Numbered from the stretch's first letter, positions 53,212-62,683 are shown. The stretch: 64,000 nt of DNA from Faecalibacter bovis (GCF_017948305.1 NZ_CP072842.1:908001-972000); one strand, 5' to 3'. The notes: generated by a model from the sequence alone, not told the origin. Numbers and translations: made by a program.

Positions 53212-53311
53212 TGGCACACTAATTGAAATATTATAAGAGTATAAGATTTAGTAGAGTAAATTTTGTCCTCATGTGTTAATTTTAAGCCTGAACATTTTTC
53301 AGGCTTTTTTT
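53212..53311 (+). ncRNA. Candidate small RNA with a sigma-54-like promoter
   Basis: TGGCAC (53212-53217), 5 bases, then TTGA (53223-53226). This matches the sigma-54 pattern TGGCAC-N5-TTGC except that the -12 C is an A. A terminator hairpin ends at about 53311, giving a predicted transcript of some 70-75 nt with no ORF. It lies alone between two convergent genes, both of which have other terminators. Promoter type and transcription are inference. Confidence 0.35.
53284..53311 (+). terminator. Orphan intrinsic terminator
   Basis: AAGCCTGAA / TTCAGGCTT perfect stem with 5-base loop and seven T. It is about 270 bases beyond the cupredoxin terminator and serves no annotated plus-strand gene. Confidence 0.85.
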
Positions 53312-53362
53312 ATGCTCTATATTTTAACTCAGAAATATTAAAATTCGAGCTGAATTTGAAAT

Positions 53363-53393
53363 AAAAAAAGGAATATTCAATGAATATCCCTTT
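53363..53393 (-). terminator. pgi terminator
   Basis: GGGATATTCA / TGAATATTCC-type stem (on minus strand) followed by a T run. Confidence 0.78.
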
Positions 53394-53416
53394 AAAATTT
53401 TAAATATATCTGAAAA

Positions 53417-55118
<1,702 letters not shown>

Positions 55119-55199
55119 ATTATAATAAAACGATAACGATTGCGTAATTAAAAATAATTTAGCAACCTATTAGGTAAAAAAAAATAATTGCATCAGCAA

Positions 55200-56105
55200 C
55201 TATTTTTTTCTATTATCCATTATCAATTTTGCTTCTTTTAACCAAGGTTGATGATCGCAAAATGTTTGTATTGCTTGGTAAGTAATTGCGCTAAATTCGT
55301 CCGATGGATCTAAATCGTCGATCAATGCGCGAATGAAGGAATATTTAATTGATTCGCTTTTTATATTTTTTAAAATATCTATTGGTGACTCACCTCTATT
55401 CAATTTTTCATCTAAAAAGTAAGTAACAATTCCTCTGTAACTTTTAAATTGTTTAAAATCATTATCGTTATCCAAATCAAACCTCTTAAAATCTAAAAAG
55501 TCAATTGGTAACTGAGTTTTAGTAGGATTAAAATACGCGTAAGAATCTCTGTAAGTGTACAACAAGTTAAACTCGTCAAAGTATAAATTTCGAGCCTCAA
55601 TTTTTTCAAAAGATTTATCAACATGGTAATCAACCATTACCTTTCTTAGGTTTGCTGTAAAATCTTCTATATTTTGAATGTATTGATCGGCATCTAATCT
55701 AAAAAGTGACTCGTTGGCAAACCATTCATTGATTAATTTATCCTTTTCAAAAAGATAATTATTTCGCTCTGCTCCAATCCCTTTGAAATGGAAAGTTTCT
55801 TCTAATTTTCTTAAATCTGTCTTGAAAAATAAACTATCTCCTGGAATTAAATACAAAGAATATTCTTCCCTATCGATTGAAAAAGTTTTGTAGCCTTCGT
55901 CATTTAATTGAATTGTATCAGAAAAATTTCCATCAAAATCTAATGCAAAACCTTTTTCACGTTCATTTAAAATTACATAGACACTATCTAAACTCGTATT
56001 TTTAATCTGTCCACTAAAGACAACAACATTGTTCTTTTCCTTACTATTGCAAGCAAATAAACTTAGTACTAGTGGAAGAATTATTATCCAAAACTTCATT
56101 TTCAT
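55200..56105 (-). CDS. Lipoprotein resembling the N-terminal part of TlpA/ResA-type proteins
   Basis: A 301-residue lipoprotein (MKMKFWIIILPLVLSLFAC, Cys19). The mature N-terminal ~85 residues (VVFSGQIKNTSLDSVYVIL, FSDTIQLNDEGYKTFSI, EYSLYLIPGDSLFFKTDL) have the beta-rich pattern of the domain that precedes thioredoxin in Bacteroidota TlpA/ResA proteins. The remaining ~200 residues are helical (FDEFNLLYTYRDSYAYFNP). No CxxC thioredoxin domain follows; it ends QTFCDHQPWLKEAK. It may be a shortened relative or a different lipoprotein. It is 29 bases after rnhA and convergent to nothing. Confidence 0.75.
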   Translation of the reverse strand: MKMKFWIIILPLVLSLFACNSKEKNNVVVFSGQIKNTSLDSVYVILNEREKGFALDFDGNFSDTIQLNDEGYKTFSIDREEYSLYLIPGDSLFFKTDLRKLEETFHFKGIGAERNNYLFEKDKLINEWFANESLFRLDADQYIQNIEDFTANLRKVMVDYHVDKSFEKIEARNLYFDEFNLLYTYRDSYAYFNPTKTQLPIDFLDFKRFDLDNDNDFKQFKSYRGIVTYFLDEKLNRGESPIDILKNIKSESIKYSFIRALIDDLDPSDEFSAITYQAIQTFCDHQPWLKEAKLIMDNRKK

Positions 56106-56134
56106 TACTGTATTCCTCTCCGCAAAAGTAAAAA

Positions 56135-56605
56135 TTATTCGTCTTGATTCGCTTCGAAATAAGAATCAATTTTAAAATTTTCTGGTTTATTTGCAGCTTC
56201 TACTGCTAATTGGTCTGCACGTTCATTCCAAACATTTCCTGCATGACCTTTAACCCATTGAAATTTAACTTTCTGAATTTTATAAACCTGTAAAAAACGA
56301 CGCCATAAATCTTCGTTCTTTTTTCCTTTAAATCCTTTTTGAACCCAACCAAAAACCCAACGCTTTTCGACAGCGTCTACTACATATTTTGAATCGGTGA
56401 AAATTGTAATTTCAGTATTTGTAAATTTTAAAGATTCTAACGCCACACAAACCGCCATTAATTCCATTCGGTTATTCGTCGTTAATCGGAAACCTTGTGA
56501 AATTTCTTTCTTTATCATTTTTTCGGTTTCCAATAAGATTAATCCATAACCTCCTGGTCCAGGATTTCCTAAAGAAGAACCGTCTGTATATGCTACAATT
56601 GCCAT
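56135..56605 (-). CDS. rnhA: Ribonuclease HI
   Basis: RNase HI removes RNA from RNA-DNA hybrids. At 156 residues it shows the four-carboxylate active site: Asp in YTDGSSLGNPGPGGYG, Glu in NNRMELMAVCVAL, Asp in IFTDSKYVVDAV, and the final Asp in WNERADQLAVEAA. The conserved His of the substrate loop is in WVKGHAGN. Its ATG overlaps the stop of the aminopeptidase gene by one base. Confidence 0.95.
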   Translation of the reverse strand: MAIVAYTDGSSLGNPGPGGYGLILLETEKMIKKEISQGFRLTTNNRMELMAVCVALESLKFTNTEITIFTDSKYVVDAVEKRWVFGWVQKGFKGKKNEDLWRRFLQVYKIQKVKFQWVKGHAGNVWNERADQLAVEAANKPENFKIDSYFEANQDE

Positions 56606-58458
56606 TAGTTTGCCTTATAATTAAGCATTGCATCAATCGTATTTCGTGCAACAAAATGATAATTCGGACGAGCTGATTTGTAAATATCGTTTGCTAAAGA
56701 CATTTGATTAGACTCTTTTAAAGCTAAATACAATGGTTCTAAAAACTTACGGCGACCTACGCGAACTAAAAATTCTTTTGCATTCGCATTTACCACATCA
56801 TATTTCATTAAGAATGACTTCTCGAACCAAGCTGTCTGAATTTCTGGGTTTTTAGAATTGGTAAAATCGTAAACCTCATCTAAATATTTTAAATCTTGAA
56901 TAGTATTCTTTTTAGGATCGATTAATCGAATAAAATGAACCCACTCGTTTGTTGATTTTGAACTAATTTCAACTTTTTTAGCGGCAATATTATTACGTCC
57001 GTTTTGAATATCTTGATTGAACTGAGCTTCTGTTAAATCGAATAATTTTGATGTTGGTTTTACTAAATTTTTAGGCCAACCAGTTGTGTAAATCCATTCT
57101 TGAACAAAATCATCTTCTCCATTCGTTAAATTCGCTTTCATATAATCCACGAATTTTTCTGTTGTCATCGTTTGAAATGCATGTAAGTTGAAGTAAACTC
57201 TTAAGAATTTATCAAATTTCTCACGTCCATAACGATCTTCTAACATTTTTAAGAATAAATATCCTTTATCATAAGGCACATCTGAAAAAGCATCATCAGG
57301 ATTAGCTCCTGTCATGTTCACTTTAAGTGACGTGTATTTTTCTGGAATATTACGCATAGAAGTTTCTAAGTCTTGGAAACCGATTACCGAAATCATATCC
57401 GAATAATCTTTCCCTTCTAACTCTTCCATAATACGACGTTCGAAATAAACTGTAAAACCTTCGTTCACCCAGAAATCATCCCACGTTGAATTGGTAACTA
57501 AGTTTCCTGACCAAGAGTGTGCTAATTCGTGAGCAATTAAATTTGTCATCGAACGATCGCCCACAATAGCAGTTGGCGTAGCAAATGTAAGACGAGGATT
57601 TTCCATTCCTCCGAAAGGAAATGAAGGTGGTAAAACTAACACATCAAATTGTTCCCATGGATATTCCCCATATAATTTTTCGGCAGTATCAACCATTTTA
57701 CCCGTTAAAGCAAATTCCCACGAAGCCGCATCAATCATACCTGGTTCAGCATAAACACCTGTACGATGATCGATTGCTCTGTACTCTACATCACCAACAG
57801 CTAAAGCAACCAAATAAGGTGCAATAGGTTGAGGCATTTTGAAATTGTAAATTCCATCAGCAGATTTCTCCTTTGGATTAATCGCACTCATTAAAGCCAT
57901 CAAACCTTTAGGTACTTTTACTTTTGCATCGTAAGTGATTCGAATAGAAGGAGTATCTTGAATTGGAATATATGAACGCGTTAAAATTGCTTGACCTTGT
58001 GTTAATAAAAAAGGTGCTTTTTTATCGTTTGTTTGCGATGCATCTAACCATTGTAAAGCATTGGCGTCTGGCGATGTTTTATAAAAGATTTTTACGATGG
58101 TATCGTTTTTATCGACTTTGATGTGTAACGGTTGACCTTTGATTTCGTCTTTTTTACCTAAAGAAAACTCTGTCTTTTTTCCGTTTGCTAATAAAACTGA
58201 ATCAATTGTTAATTTTTCAGTATCGAAAATGATTTCATTTGCATCATTATTTTCAAATGAATATTGAGCCGATCCTTTGATGATTTGCTTCTCAAAATCA
58301 GTTTCTATGTCTAATGATAAATGCTTAACTTTTGCTTTAGAAATATCCGCAAATGTTTGACTATCTCTTCCTTCATTATTATTTGAAACTTCAACAACTT
58401 GTTTATTACATGCAACTGTAATTGCAGCTCCAACTGCTAATAGTATTATTCTTCGCAT
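56605..58458 (-). CDS. M1-family aminopeptidase lipoprotein (leukotriene-A4-hydrolase-like)
   Basis: A 617-residue zinc aminopeptidase. The N terminus MRRIILLAVGAAITVAC has a lipobox with Cys17. FPFGGMENPRLTFATP near residue 280 is the exopeptidase GxMEN motif. The zinc site HELAH is at residues 310-314, and the third ligand is the Glu of NEGFTVYFE 18-19 residues on. The C-terminal helical domain follows. This order matches the leukotriene-A4-hydrolase/aminopeptidase B subgroup. It overlaps plsC and rnhA by one base each, so three genes are coupled. Confidence 0.93.
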   Translation of the reverse strand: MRRIILLAVGAAITVACNKQVVEVSNNNEGRDSQTFADISKAKVKHLSLDIETDFEKQIIKGSAQYSFENNDANEIIFDTEKLTIDSVLLANGKKTEFSLGKKDEIKGQPLHIKVDKNDTIVKIFYKTSPDANALQWLDASQTNDKKAPFLLTQGQAILTRSYIPIQDTPSIRITYDAKVKVPKGLMALMSAINPKEKSADGIYNFKMPQPIAPYLVALAVGDVEYRAIDHRTGVYAEPGMIDAASWEFALTGKMVDTAEKLYGEYPWEQFDVLVLPPSFPFGGMENPRLTFATPTAIVGDRSMTNLIAHELAHSWSGNLVTNSTWDDFWVNEGFTVYFERRIMEELEGKDYSDMISVIGFQDLETSMRNIPEKYTSLKVNMTGANPDDAFSDVPYDKGYLFLKMLEDRYGREKFDKFLRVYFNLHAFQTMTTEKFVDYMKANLTNGEDDFVQEWIYTTGWPKNLVKPTSKLFDLTEAQFNQDIQNGRNNIAAKKVEISSKSTNEWVHFIRLIDPKKNTIQDLKYLDEVYDFTNSKNPEIQTAWFEKSFLMKYDVVNANAKEFLVRVGRRKFLEPLYLALKESNQMSLANDIYKSARPNYHFVARNTIDAMLNYKAN

Positions 58459-59195
58459 TATTCTATTTCTTTACGTATAATTTGATACGTGTAATTTTTA
58501 ATTTCAGCTTTATGCTCTTTTACATTTTTATCTTTCGTTTCTACAATATCCAAGAGTTTAACTTTAACCGTACCTGGATATCCTTGGAACCAATTGAAAG
58601 GAAACATTTCTTTTAAACCTTCGATGGATAAAACGGCAATTGGAGATTGGGTTTCGATGGCTATATTAAAAGCTCCATCCTTGAATTTATCTAAAACAAT
58701 TGAAGTATCGTCTGAAACACCACCTTCTGGAAAGATAAAAATACTTAAGTCTTGATCTAACTTCTGTTTTGCATTTGGGATAACTTGTGCTCGACTCTTT
58801 AAACTAGAACGATCAACCAAAATACAAATGCGTTTATAAATCCTTCCAAAGATAGGAATTTTGCCTAATTCAGCTTTCCCTACAAATACAATTGGATGAT
58901 GTTTTAAGACTGTTAGAACTGTCATAATATCCATCATCGAGGTATGATTCGCGATGAAAACATAATTTTCGTTAGGATCTAACTTTACTTTTTCCTCGTA
59001 CTCTAGTCTAAAACCTGTTCCATAGAATATAAATTTACCCCAATATCTTATTATCGGATAAATATATTTGAAAGCTTTTTCTGAAAATATTAATGGAATT
59101 GTAACAAATAATCCGAACACAAGAACATAACTTGCTCCGAGAATAATCATCCAAATTCGCCAAAGTAAAACTAGTAATCCTTTGATGTATTTCAT
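58458..59195 (-). CDS. Lysophospholipid acyltransferase (PlsC-like)
   Basis: A 245-residue 1-acylglycerol-3-phosphate O-acyltransferase-like protein. Two hydrophobic segments (residues 8-37) anchor it to the inner membrane. The HX4D motif is His84-x4-Asp89 in ANHTSMMDIM, and FPEGGVSDD near residue 158 is the substrate-binding FPEG motif. It probably makes phosphatidic acid. It is first in a coupled set with the aminopeptidase and rnhA, and its upstream side faces the repeat array. Confidence 0.9.
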   Translation of the reverse strand: MKYIKGLLVLLWRIWMIILGASYVLVFGLFVTIPLIFSEKAFKYIYPIIRYWGKFIFYGTGFRLEYEEKVKLDPNENYVFIANHTSMMDIMTVLTVLKHHPIVFVGKAELGKIPIFGRIYKRICILVDRSSLKSRAQVIPNAKQKLDQDLSIFIFPEGGVSDDTSIVLDKFKDGAFNIAIETQSPIAVLSIEGLKEMFPFNWFQGYPGTVKVKLLDIVETKDKNVKEHKAEIKNYTYQIIRKEIE

Positions 59196-59283
59196 TCGAT
59201 TTTCTTAATGTAAACGAAGATAAGTTTTTTAATTATATCGATGACATCGTCATTTACTTATCTATATTACTTTTTTCATTTAT
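59196..59283. other. Spacer between plsC and the left repeat array
   Basis: 88 AT-rich bases. The only feature I see is a short inverted repeat ATGAC-ATC-GTCAT (59241-59253). Any plsC promoter should lie here, but no -7 box is clear. Confidence 0.4.
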
Positions 59284-59975
59284 TACTTTTCTCTTGACAA
59301 AAAGTAATTAAAAAGTCAAGGCTTTAAATCTATTAGACTAAAAATAAATTCATATTACGAGAATGAATTTAATGTCTTCTTTTATCCGAAAGATTATTAT
59401 TGTTATTCAATACTTTTTTCTTGATAAAAAAGTAATTAAATAGTCAAGGCTGCGATTTTATTTTATGATGTTTTAAGCATAAATAATATTATTTCGAGAA
59501 TTGATTTAATATCTTCTTTTAATAGAGTATCTTTTATTATTATTCATTACTTTTTTCTTGACAAAAAAGTAACCAAAAAGTCAAGACTATAAATCTATTA
59601 GACTAAAAATAAATATCATTTCGGGAATGAATTTAATGTCTTCTTTTATCCGAAAGATTATTATTGTTATTCAATACTTTTTTCTTGATAAAAAAGTATT
59701 CAAAAAATCAAGGCTGCGATTTTATTTTATGATGTTTTAAGCATAAATAATATTATTTCGAGAATTGATTTAATGTCTTCTTTTATCCGAAATATTATTA
59801 TTGTTATTCAATACTTTTTTCTTGATAAAAAAGTATTCAAAAAATCAAGGCTGCGATTTTCGACGGTCAATTTTCATTTCGCTTCTTTAAAATGTTTAAA
59901 TCGCTCGCTAGCGCTCGGTAAACATTTTTACAATTCGCTCAATGGATTGACACTCGTCTGCTAATCGTTAGGCCA
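59284..59975. repeat. Left modular repeat array
   Basis: Five partly degenerate units start at 59284, 59410, 59548, 59675 and 59812 (spacings 126, 138, 127, 137 bases). Each opens with the hairpin module (TACTTTTTTCTTGAT, AAAAAAGTA, then ATCAAGG), followed by a variable half. That half is either GCTGCGATTTT plus TTATGATGTTTTAAGC or a CTATTAGACTAAAAA type. Only the last unit carries the 115-bp palindromic module (59861-59975). The other units lack it, so they show the empty arrangement. No protein is encoded with confidence. Confidence 0.9.
59861..59975. repeat. 115-bp palindromic module, copy 1
   Basis: Starts CGACGGTCAATTTTC, ends GTTAGGCCA. It contains the 10-bp arms AAAATGTTTA / TAAACATTTT around a GC-rich centre with CGCTAGCG. 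It is preceded by ATTTT but followed by GGTTTT, so the second ATTTT is lost or was never made. Confidence 0.9.
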
Positions 59976-60012
59976 GGTTTTATCGAGTGATGATTTTAAG
60001 ATGATGATTACA

Positions 60013-60050
60013 ACAAAAAAAGAGAATCAACTAAAGTCAATTCTCTTTTA
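60013..60050 (-). terminator. Terminator of the DegT-type aminotransferase gene
   Basis: AAAAGAGAATTGACTTTAGT-type stem (AAAAGAGAAT / ATTCTCTTTT arms, inner ACT / AGT) with a T run on the minus strand. Confidence 0.82.
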
Positions 60051-60073
60051 AAAATTATATTGTTATTAAATTA

Positions 60074-61210
60074 TTACTTTCCGAATACTTGTTTCACTTT
60101 CTGAGCGATTCGATTACGATCCTCATCCGATAAATTAGATCCTGAAGGTAAACATAATCCATTATTAAATAATTCTTCTGCAACCGTTCCTCCATAATAA
60201 GGTGAATTTTCAAATACAGGTTGCATGTGCATCGGCTTCCATAAAGGTCGAGATTCTATATCGTCTTCTAAGAATGCTAATCGTAGATCTTCACGATTAA
60301 CGCCTGTAATTTCAGGATTAATTATAATGGCAGATAACCAATGGTTAGAATAAAATTCTTCTGTTGGTTCAGTGAAAACAGTAACTCCGTCAATGTCTTT
60401 AAACAATTCTTGATAGAAATGATTCATCGCACGACGAGCTTCAACACGTTGATCTAAAACTTCCATTTGACCACGACCAATTCCAGCCGTAATATTACTC
60501 ATTCTGTAATTATAACCAATCTGAGAATGTTGATAATGAGGTGCGTTATCGCGTGCTTGAGTTGCTAAAAATACCGCTTGATCTTTGTCTGTCTTCGTTT
60601 GACAAACTAACGCTCCACCACCTGATGTTGTAATAATTTTATTGCCGTTGAAAGATAATGCTCCAAATTTCCCGAAAGTTCCGGCTGCTTGGCCTTTGTA
60701 AGTTGAACCTAATGCTTCTGCAGCATCTTCTATCACTGGAATTTGGTATTTATCAGCAATGGCATGTACCTCATCTACCTTGTAAGGCATTCCGTATAAA
60801 TGAACCGCAATAATCGCTTTAGGTGTTTTTCCATTTGCTATACGATCTTTAATCGCTTCTTCTAAAGCAATAGGACAAATGTTCCATGTTTCTGGTTCAG
60901 AATCTACAAAAACAGGAATTGCACCTTGGTATGCAATTGGATTAGCTGAAGCTGAAAAAGTCATTGTTTGACAAATTACTTCATCGCCATGTGATACACC
61001 ACATTCTATTAAAGCTAAATGTAACGCAGCGGTCCCAGCTGATAAAGCGGCTACATGAGAATCTTGTTGTAAATATTGTTCTAAATCTTCTTCAAAACCG
61101 TTTACATTTGGCCCTAATGGAGCAACCCAGTTAGATTCAAATGCTTCGTGTATATATTTTAGTTCAGTTCCTCCCATGTGTGGAGAGGATAACCATATTT
61201 TTGTGCTCAT
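60074..61210 (-). CDS. DegT/DnrJ/EryC1/StrS-family PLP aminotransferase
   Basis: A 378-residue sugar aminotransferase of the DegT family. The pyridoxal-binding Lys is Lys191 in SFNGNKIITTSGGG. The conserved ATAALHLAL-like SAGTAALHLALIECGV is near residues 58-72 and EDAAEALGSTYKG near residues 161-173. Such enzymes add an amino group to a nucleotide-linked keto-sugar (for example in bacillosamine or glycan precursors), but the substrate is unknown. It is isolated: its usual partners are absent, and both sides are repeat arrays. Confidence 0.92.
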   Translation of the reverse strand: MSTKIWLSSPHMGGTELKYIHEAFESNWVAPLGPNVNGFEEDLEQYLQQDSHVAALSAGTAALHLALIECGVSHGDEVICQTMTFSASANPIAYQGAIPVFVDSEPETWNICPIALEEAIKDRIANGKTPKAIIAVHLYGMPYKVDEVHAIADKYQIPVIEDAAEALGSTYKGQAAGTFGKFGALSFNGNKIITTSGGGALVCQTKTDKDQAVFLATQARDNAPHYQHSQIGYNYRMSNITAGIGRGQMEVLDQRVEARRAMNHFYQELFKDIDGVTVFTEPTEEFYSNHWLSAIIINPEITGVNREDLRLAFLEDDIESRPLWKPMHMQPVFENSPYYGGTVAEELFNNGLCLPSGSNLSDEDRNRIAQKVKQVFGK

Positions 61211-61230
61211 TGTTTGTGTTTTACTGAAGG

Positions 61231-61238
61231 CAAATTTA
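61231..61238 (-). promoter_or_regulatory. -7 box upstream of the aminotransferase gene
   Basis: TAAATTTG on the minus strand (61238-61231), a TAnnTTTG match about 20 bases before the ATG. No TTG is at the usual distance upstream, where the right repeat array begins. Confidence 0.45.
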
Positions 61239-61408
61239 AAAGATAGTTGTTAGATATTGTTGTTATTGAATACTTTTTTCTTGATAAATAAAGTATTCAT
61301 TAATCAAAACTGTAAATCGTTGTACTCATATTCGATTGTATCATGTATATTTTATTCAATACTTTTTTCTTGATAAAAAAGTATTCAAAAAATCAAGGCT
61401 GCGATTTT

Positions 61409-61523
61409 CGACGGTCAATTTTCATTTCGCTTCTTTAAAATGTTTAAATCACTCGCTAGCGCTCGGTAAACATTTTTACAATTCGCTCAATGGATTGACA
61501 CTCGTCTGCTAATCGTTAGGCCA
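61409..61523. repeat. 115-bp palindromic module, copy 2
   Basis: Bounded by ATTTT on both sides (61404-61408 and 61524-61528). The 10-bp arms AAAATGTTTA (61437-61446) and TAAACATTTT (61467-61476) are perfect. An outer GTCAAT / ATTGAC pair (61414-61419 / 61494-61499) could extend the fold. Centre: CGCTAGCG. Confidence 0.92.
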
Positions 61524-61665
61524 ATTTTACTTTATGATGTTTTAAGCGTAAATAATATTATTTCGAGAATGAATTTATTTTCTTCTTTTATCCGAAAGAT
61601 TATTATTGTTATTCAATACTTTTTTCTTGATAAAAAAGTATTCAAAAAATCAAGGCTGCGATTTT

Positions 61666-61780
61666 CGACGGTCAATTTTCATTTCGCTTCTTTAAAATGT
61701 TTAAATCACTCGCTAACGCTCGGTAAACATTTTTACAATTCGCTCAATGGATTGACACTCGTCTGCTAATCGTTATGCCA
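61666..61780. repeat. 115-bp palindromic module, copy 3
   Basis: Same boundaries and arms as copy 2. The centre reads CGCTAACG and the 3' end GTTATGCCA. Confidence 0.92.
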
Positions 61781-61922
61781 ATTTTATTTTATCATGTTTT
61801 AAGCATTAATAATATGATTTCGAGAATGAATTTATTTTCTTCTTTTATTCGAAAGATTATTATTGTTATTCAATACTTTTTTCTTGATAAAAAAGTATTC
61901 AAAAAATCAAGGCTGCGATTTT

Positions 61923-62036
61923 CGACGGCAATTTTCGTTTCGCTTCTTTAAAATGTTTAAATCACTCGCTAACGCTCGGTAAACATTTTTACAATTCGCT
62001 CAATGGATTGACACTCGTCTGCTAATCGTTATGCCA
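61923..62036. repeat. Palindromic module, copy 4 (114 bp)
   Basis: One base shorter: CGACGGCAATTTTCG replaces CGACGGTCAATTTTC. Arms intact, centre CGCTAACG. The deletion breaks any reading frame running through the module. Confidence 0.92.
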
Positions 62037-62178
62037 ATTTTATTTTATCATGTTTTAAGCATTAATAATATGATTTCGAGAATGAATTTATTATCTTCTT
62101 TTATCCGAAAGATTATTATTGTTATTCAATACTTTTTTCTTGATAAAAAAGTATTCAAAAAATCAAGGCTGCGATTTT

Positions 62179-62293
62179 CGACGGTCAATTTTCATTTCGC
62201 TTCTTTAAAATGTTTAAATCGCTCGCTTGCGCTCGGTAAACATTTTTACAATTCGCTCAATGGATTGACACTCGTCTGCTAATCGTTAGGCCA
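62179..62293. repeat. 115-bp palindromic module, copy 5
   Basis: Same as copy 2 except for centre CGCTTGCG. Flanked by ATTTT on both sides. Confidence 0.92.
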
Positions 62294-62435
62294 ATTTTAT
62301 TTTATGATGTTTTAAGCATAAATAATATTATTTCGGGAATGAATTTATTATCTTCTTTTATTCGAAAGATTATTATTGTTATTCAATACTTTTTTCTTGA
62401 TAAAAAAGTATTCAAAAAATCAAGGCTGCGATTTT

Positions 62436-62549
62436 CGACGGCAATTTTCGTTTCGCTTCTTTAAAATGTTTAAATCGCTCGCTAGCACTCGGTAAACATT
62501 TTTACAATTCGCTCAATGGATTGACACTCGTCTGCTAATCGTTAGGCCA
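62436..62549. repeat. Palindromic module, copy 6 (114 bp)
   Basis: The one-base-shorter form, CGACGGCAATTTTCG, as in copy 4. Arms intact, centre CGCTAGCA. Flanked by ATTTT on both sides. Confidence 0.92.
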
Positions 62550-62683
62550 ATTTTATTTTATGATGTTTTAAGCATTAATAATATGATTTCGAGAATGGGT
62601 TAAATGTCTTCTTTTATTCGAAAGATTATTATTGTTATTCAATACTTTTTTCTTGATAAAAAAGTATTCAAAAAATCAAGGCT

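Larger units (their letters stand above)
53005..53416. other. Convergent intergenic region with a possible small RNA
   Basis: The 412 bases between the cupredoxin gene and pgi hold three terminator-like hairpins (53013, 53284, 53363). They also contain a TGGCAC-N5-TTG motif at 53212 and an 8-bp inverted repeat TAATCTAT / ATAGATTA (53160-53182). I see no protein-coding gene here. Confidence 0.6.
61270..62683. repeat. Right modular repeat array, five tandem 256-257 bp units
   Basis: A degenerate hairpin module at 61270-61310 is followed by five full units starting at 61360, 61617, 61874, 62130 and 62387. A final hairpin module lies at 62643-62683. Spacings are 257, 257, 256, 257 and 256. Each full unit is hairpin module, 115-bp palindromic module between ATTTT copies, then a module with TTTTAAGCAT, ATTTCGAGAATG and AAGATTATTATTG. 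Units differ by scattered substitutions in mosaic fashion. About 1.4 kb in all, with no conserved ORF. Confidence 0.95.

Noticed and set aside
53212-53226. Full sigma-54 promoter claim
   Set aside because: One key base at -12 is A in place of C, and I cannot see whether the genome has RpoN, so it is kept only as a candidate.
61409-61523. Palindromic module as a complete insertion sequence
   Set aside because: It is 115 bp with no transposase and no terminal inverted repeats at its ends. It could at most be a non-autonomous element.
59773-62282. Near-identical ORFs of 60-83 codons inside the repeat arrays (59773-59964, 61569-61769, 62031-62282), ending SLNGLTLVC
   Set aside because: They run across the hairpin and palindromic modules, and the one-base deletion in copies 4 and 6 breaks the frame. 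Substitutions show no codon bias, and the left units lack the second half. The shared protein-like text is a by-product of a conserved DNA sequence.
61360-62683. CRISPR array
   Set aside because: The repeating unit is about 257 bases with no unique spacers of regular short length, and no cas gene is nearby.
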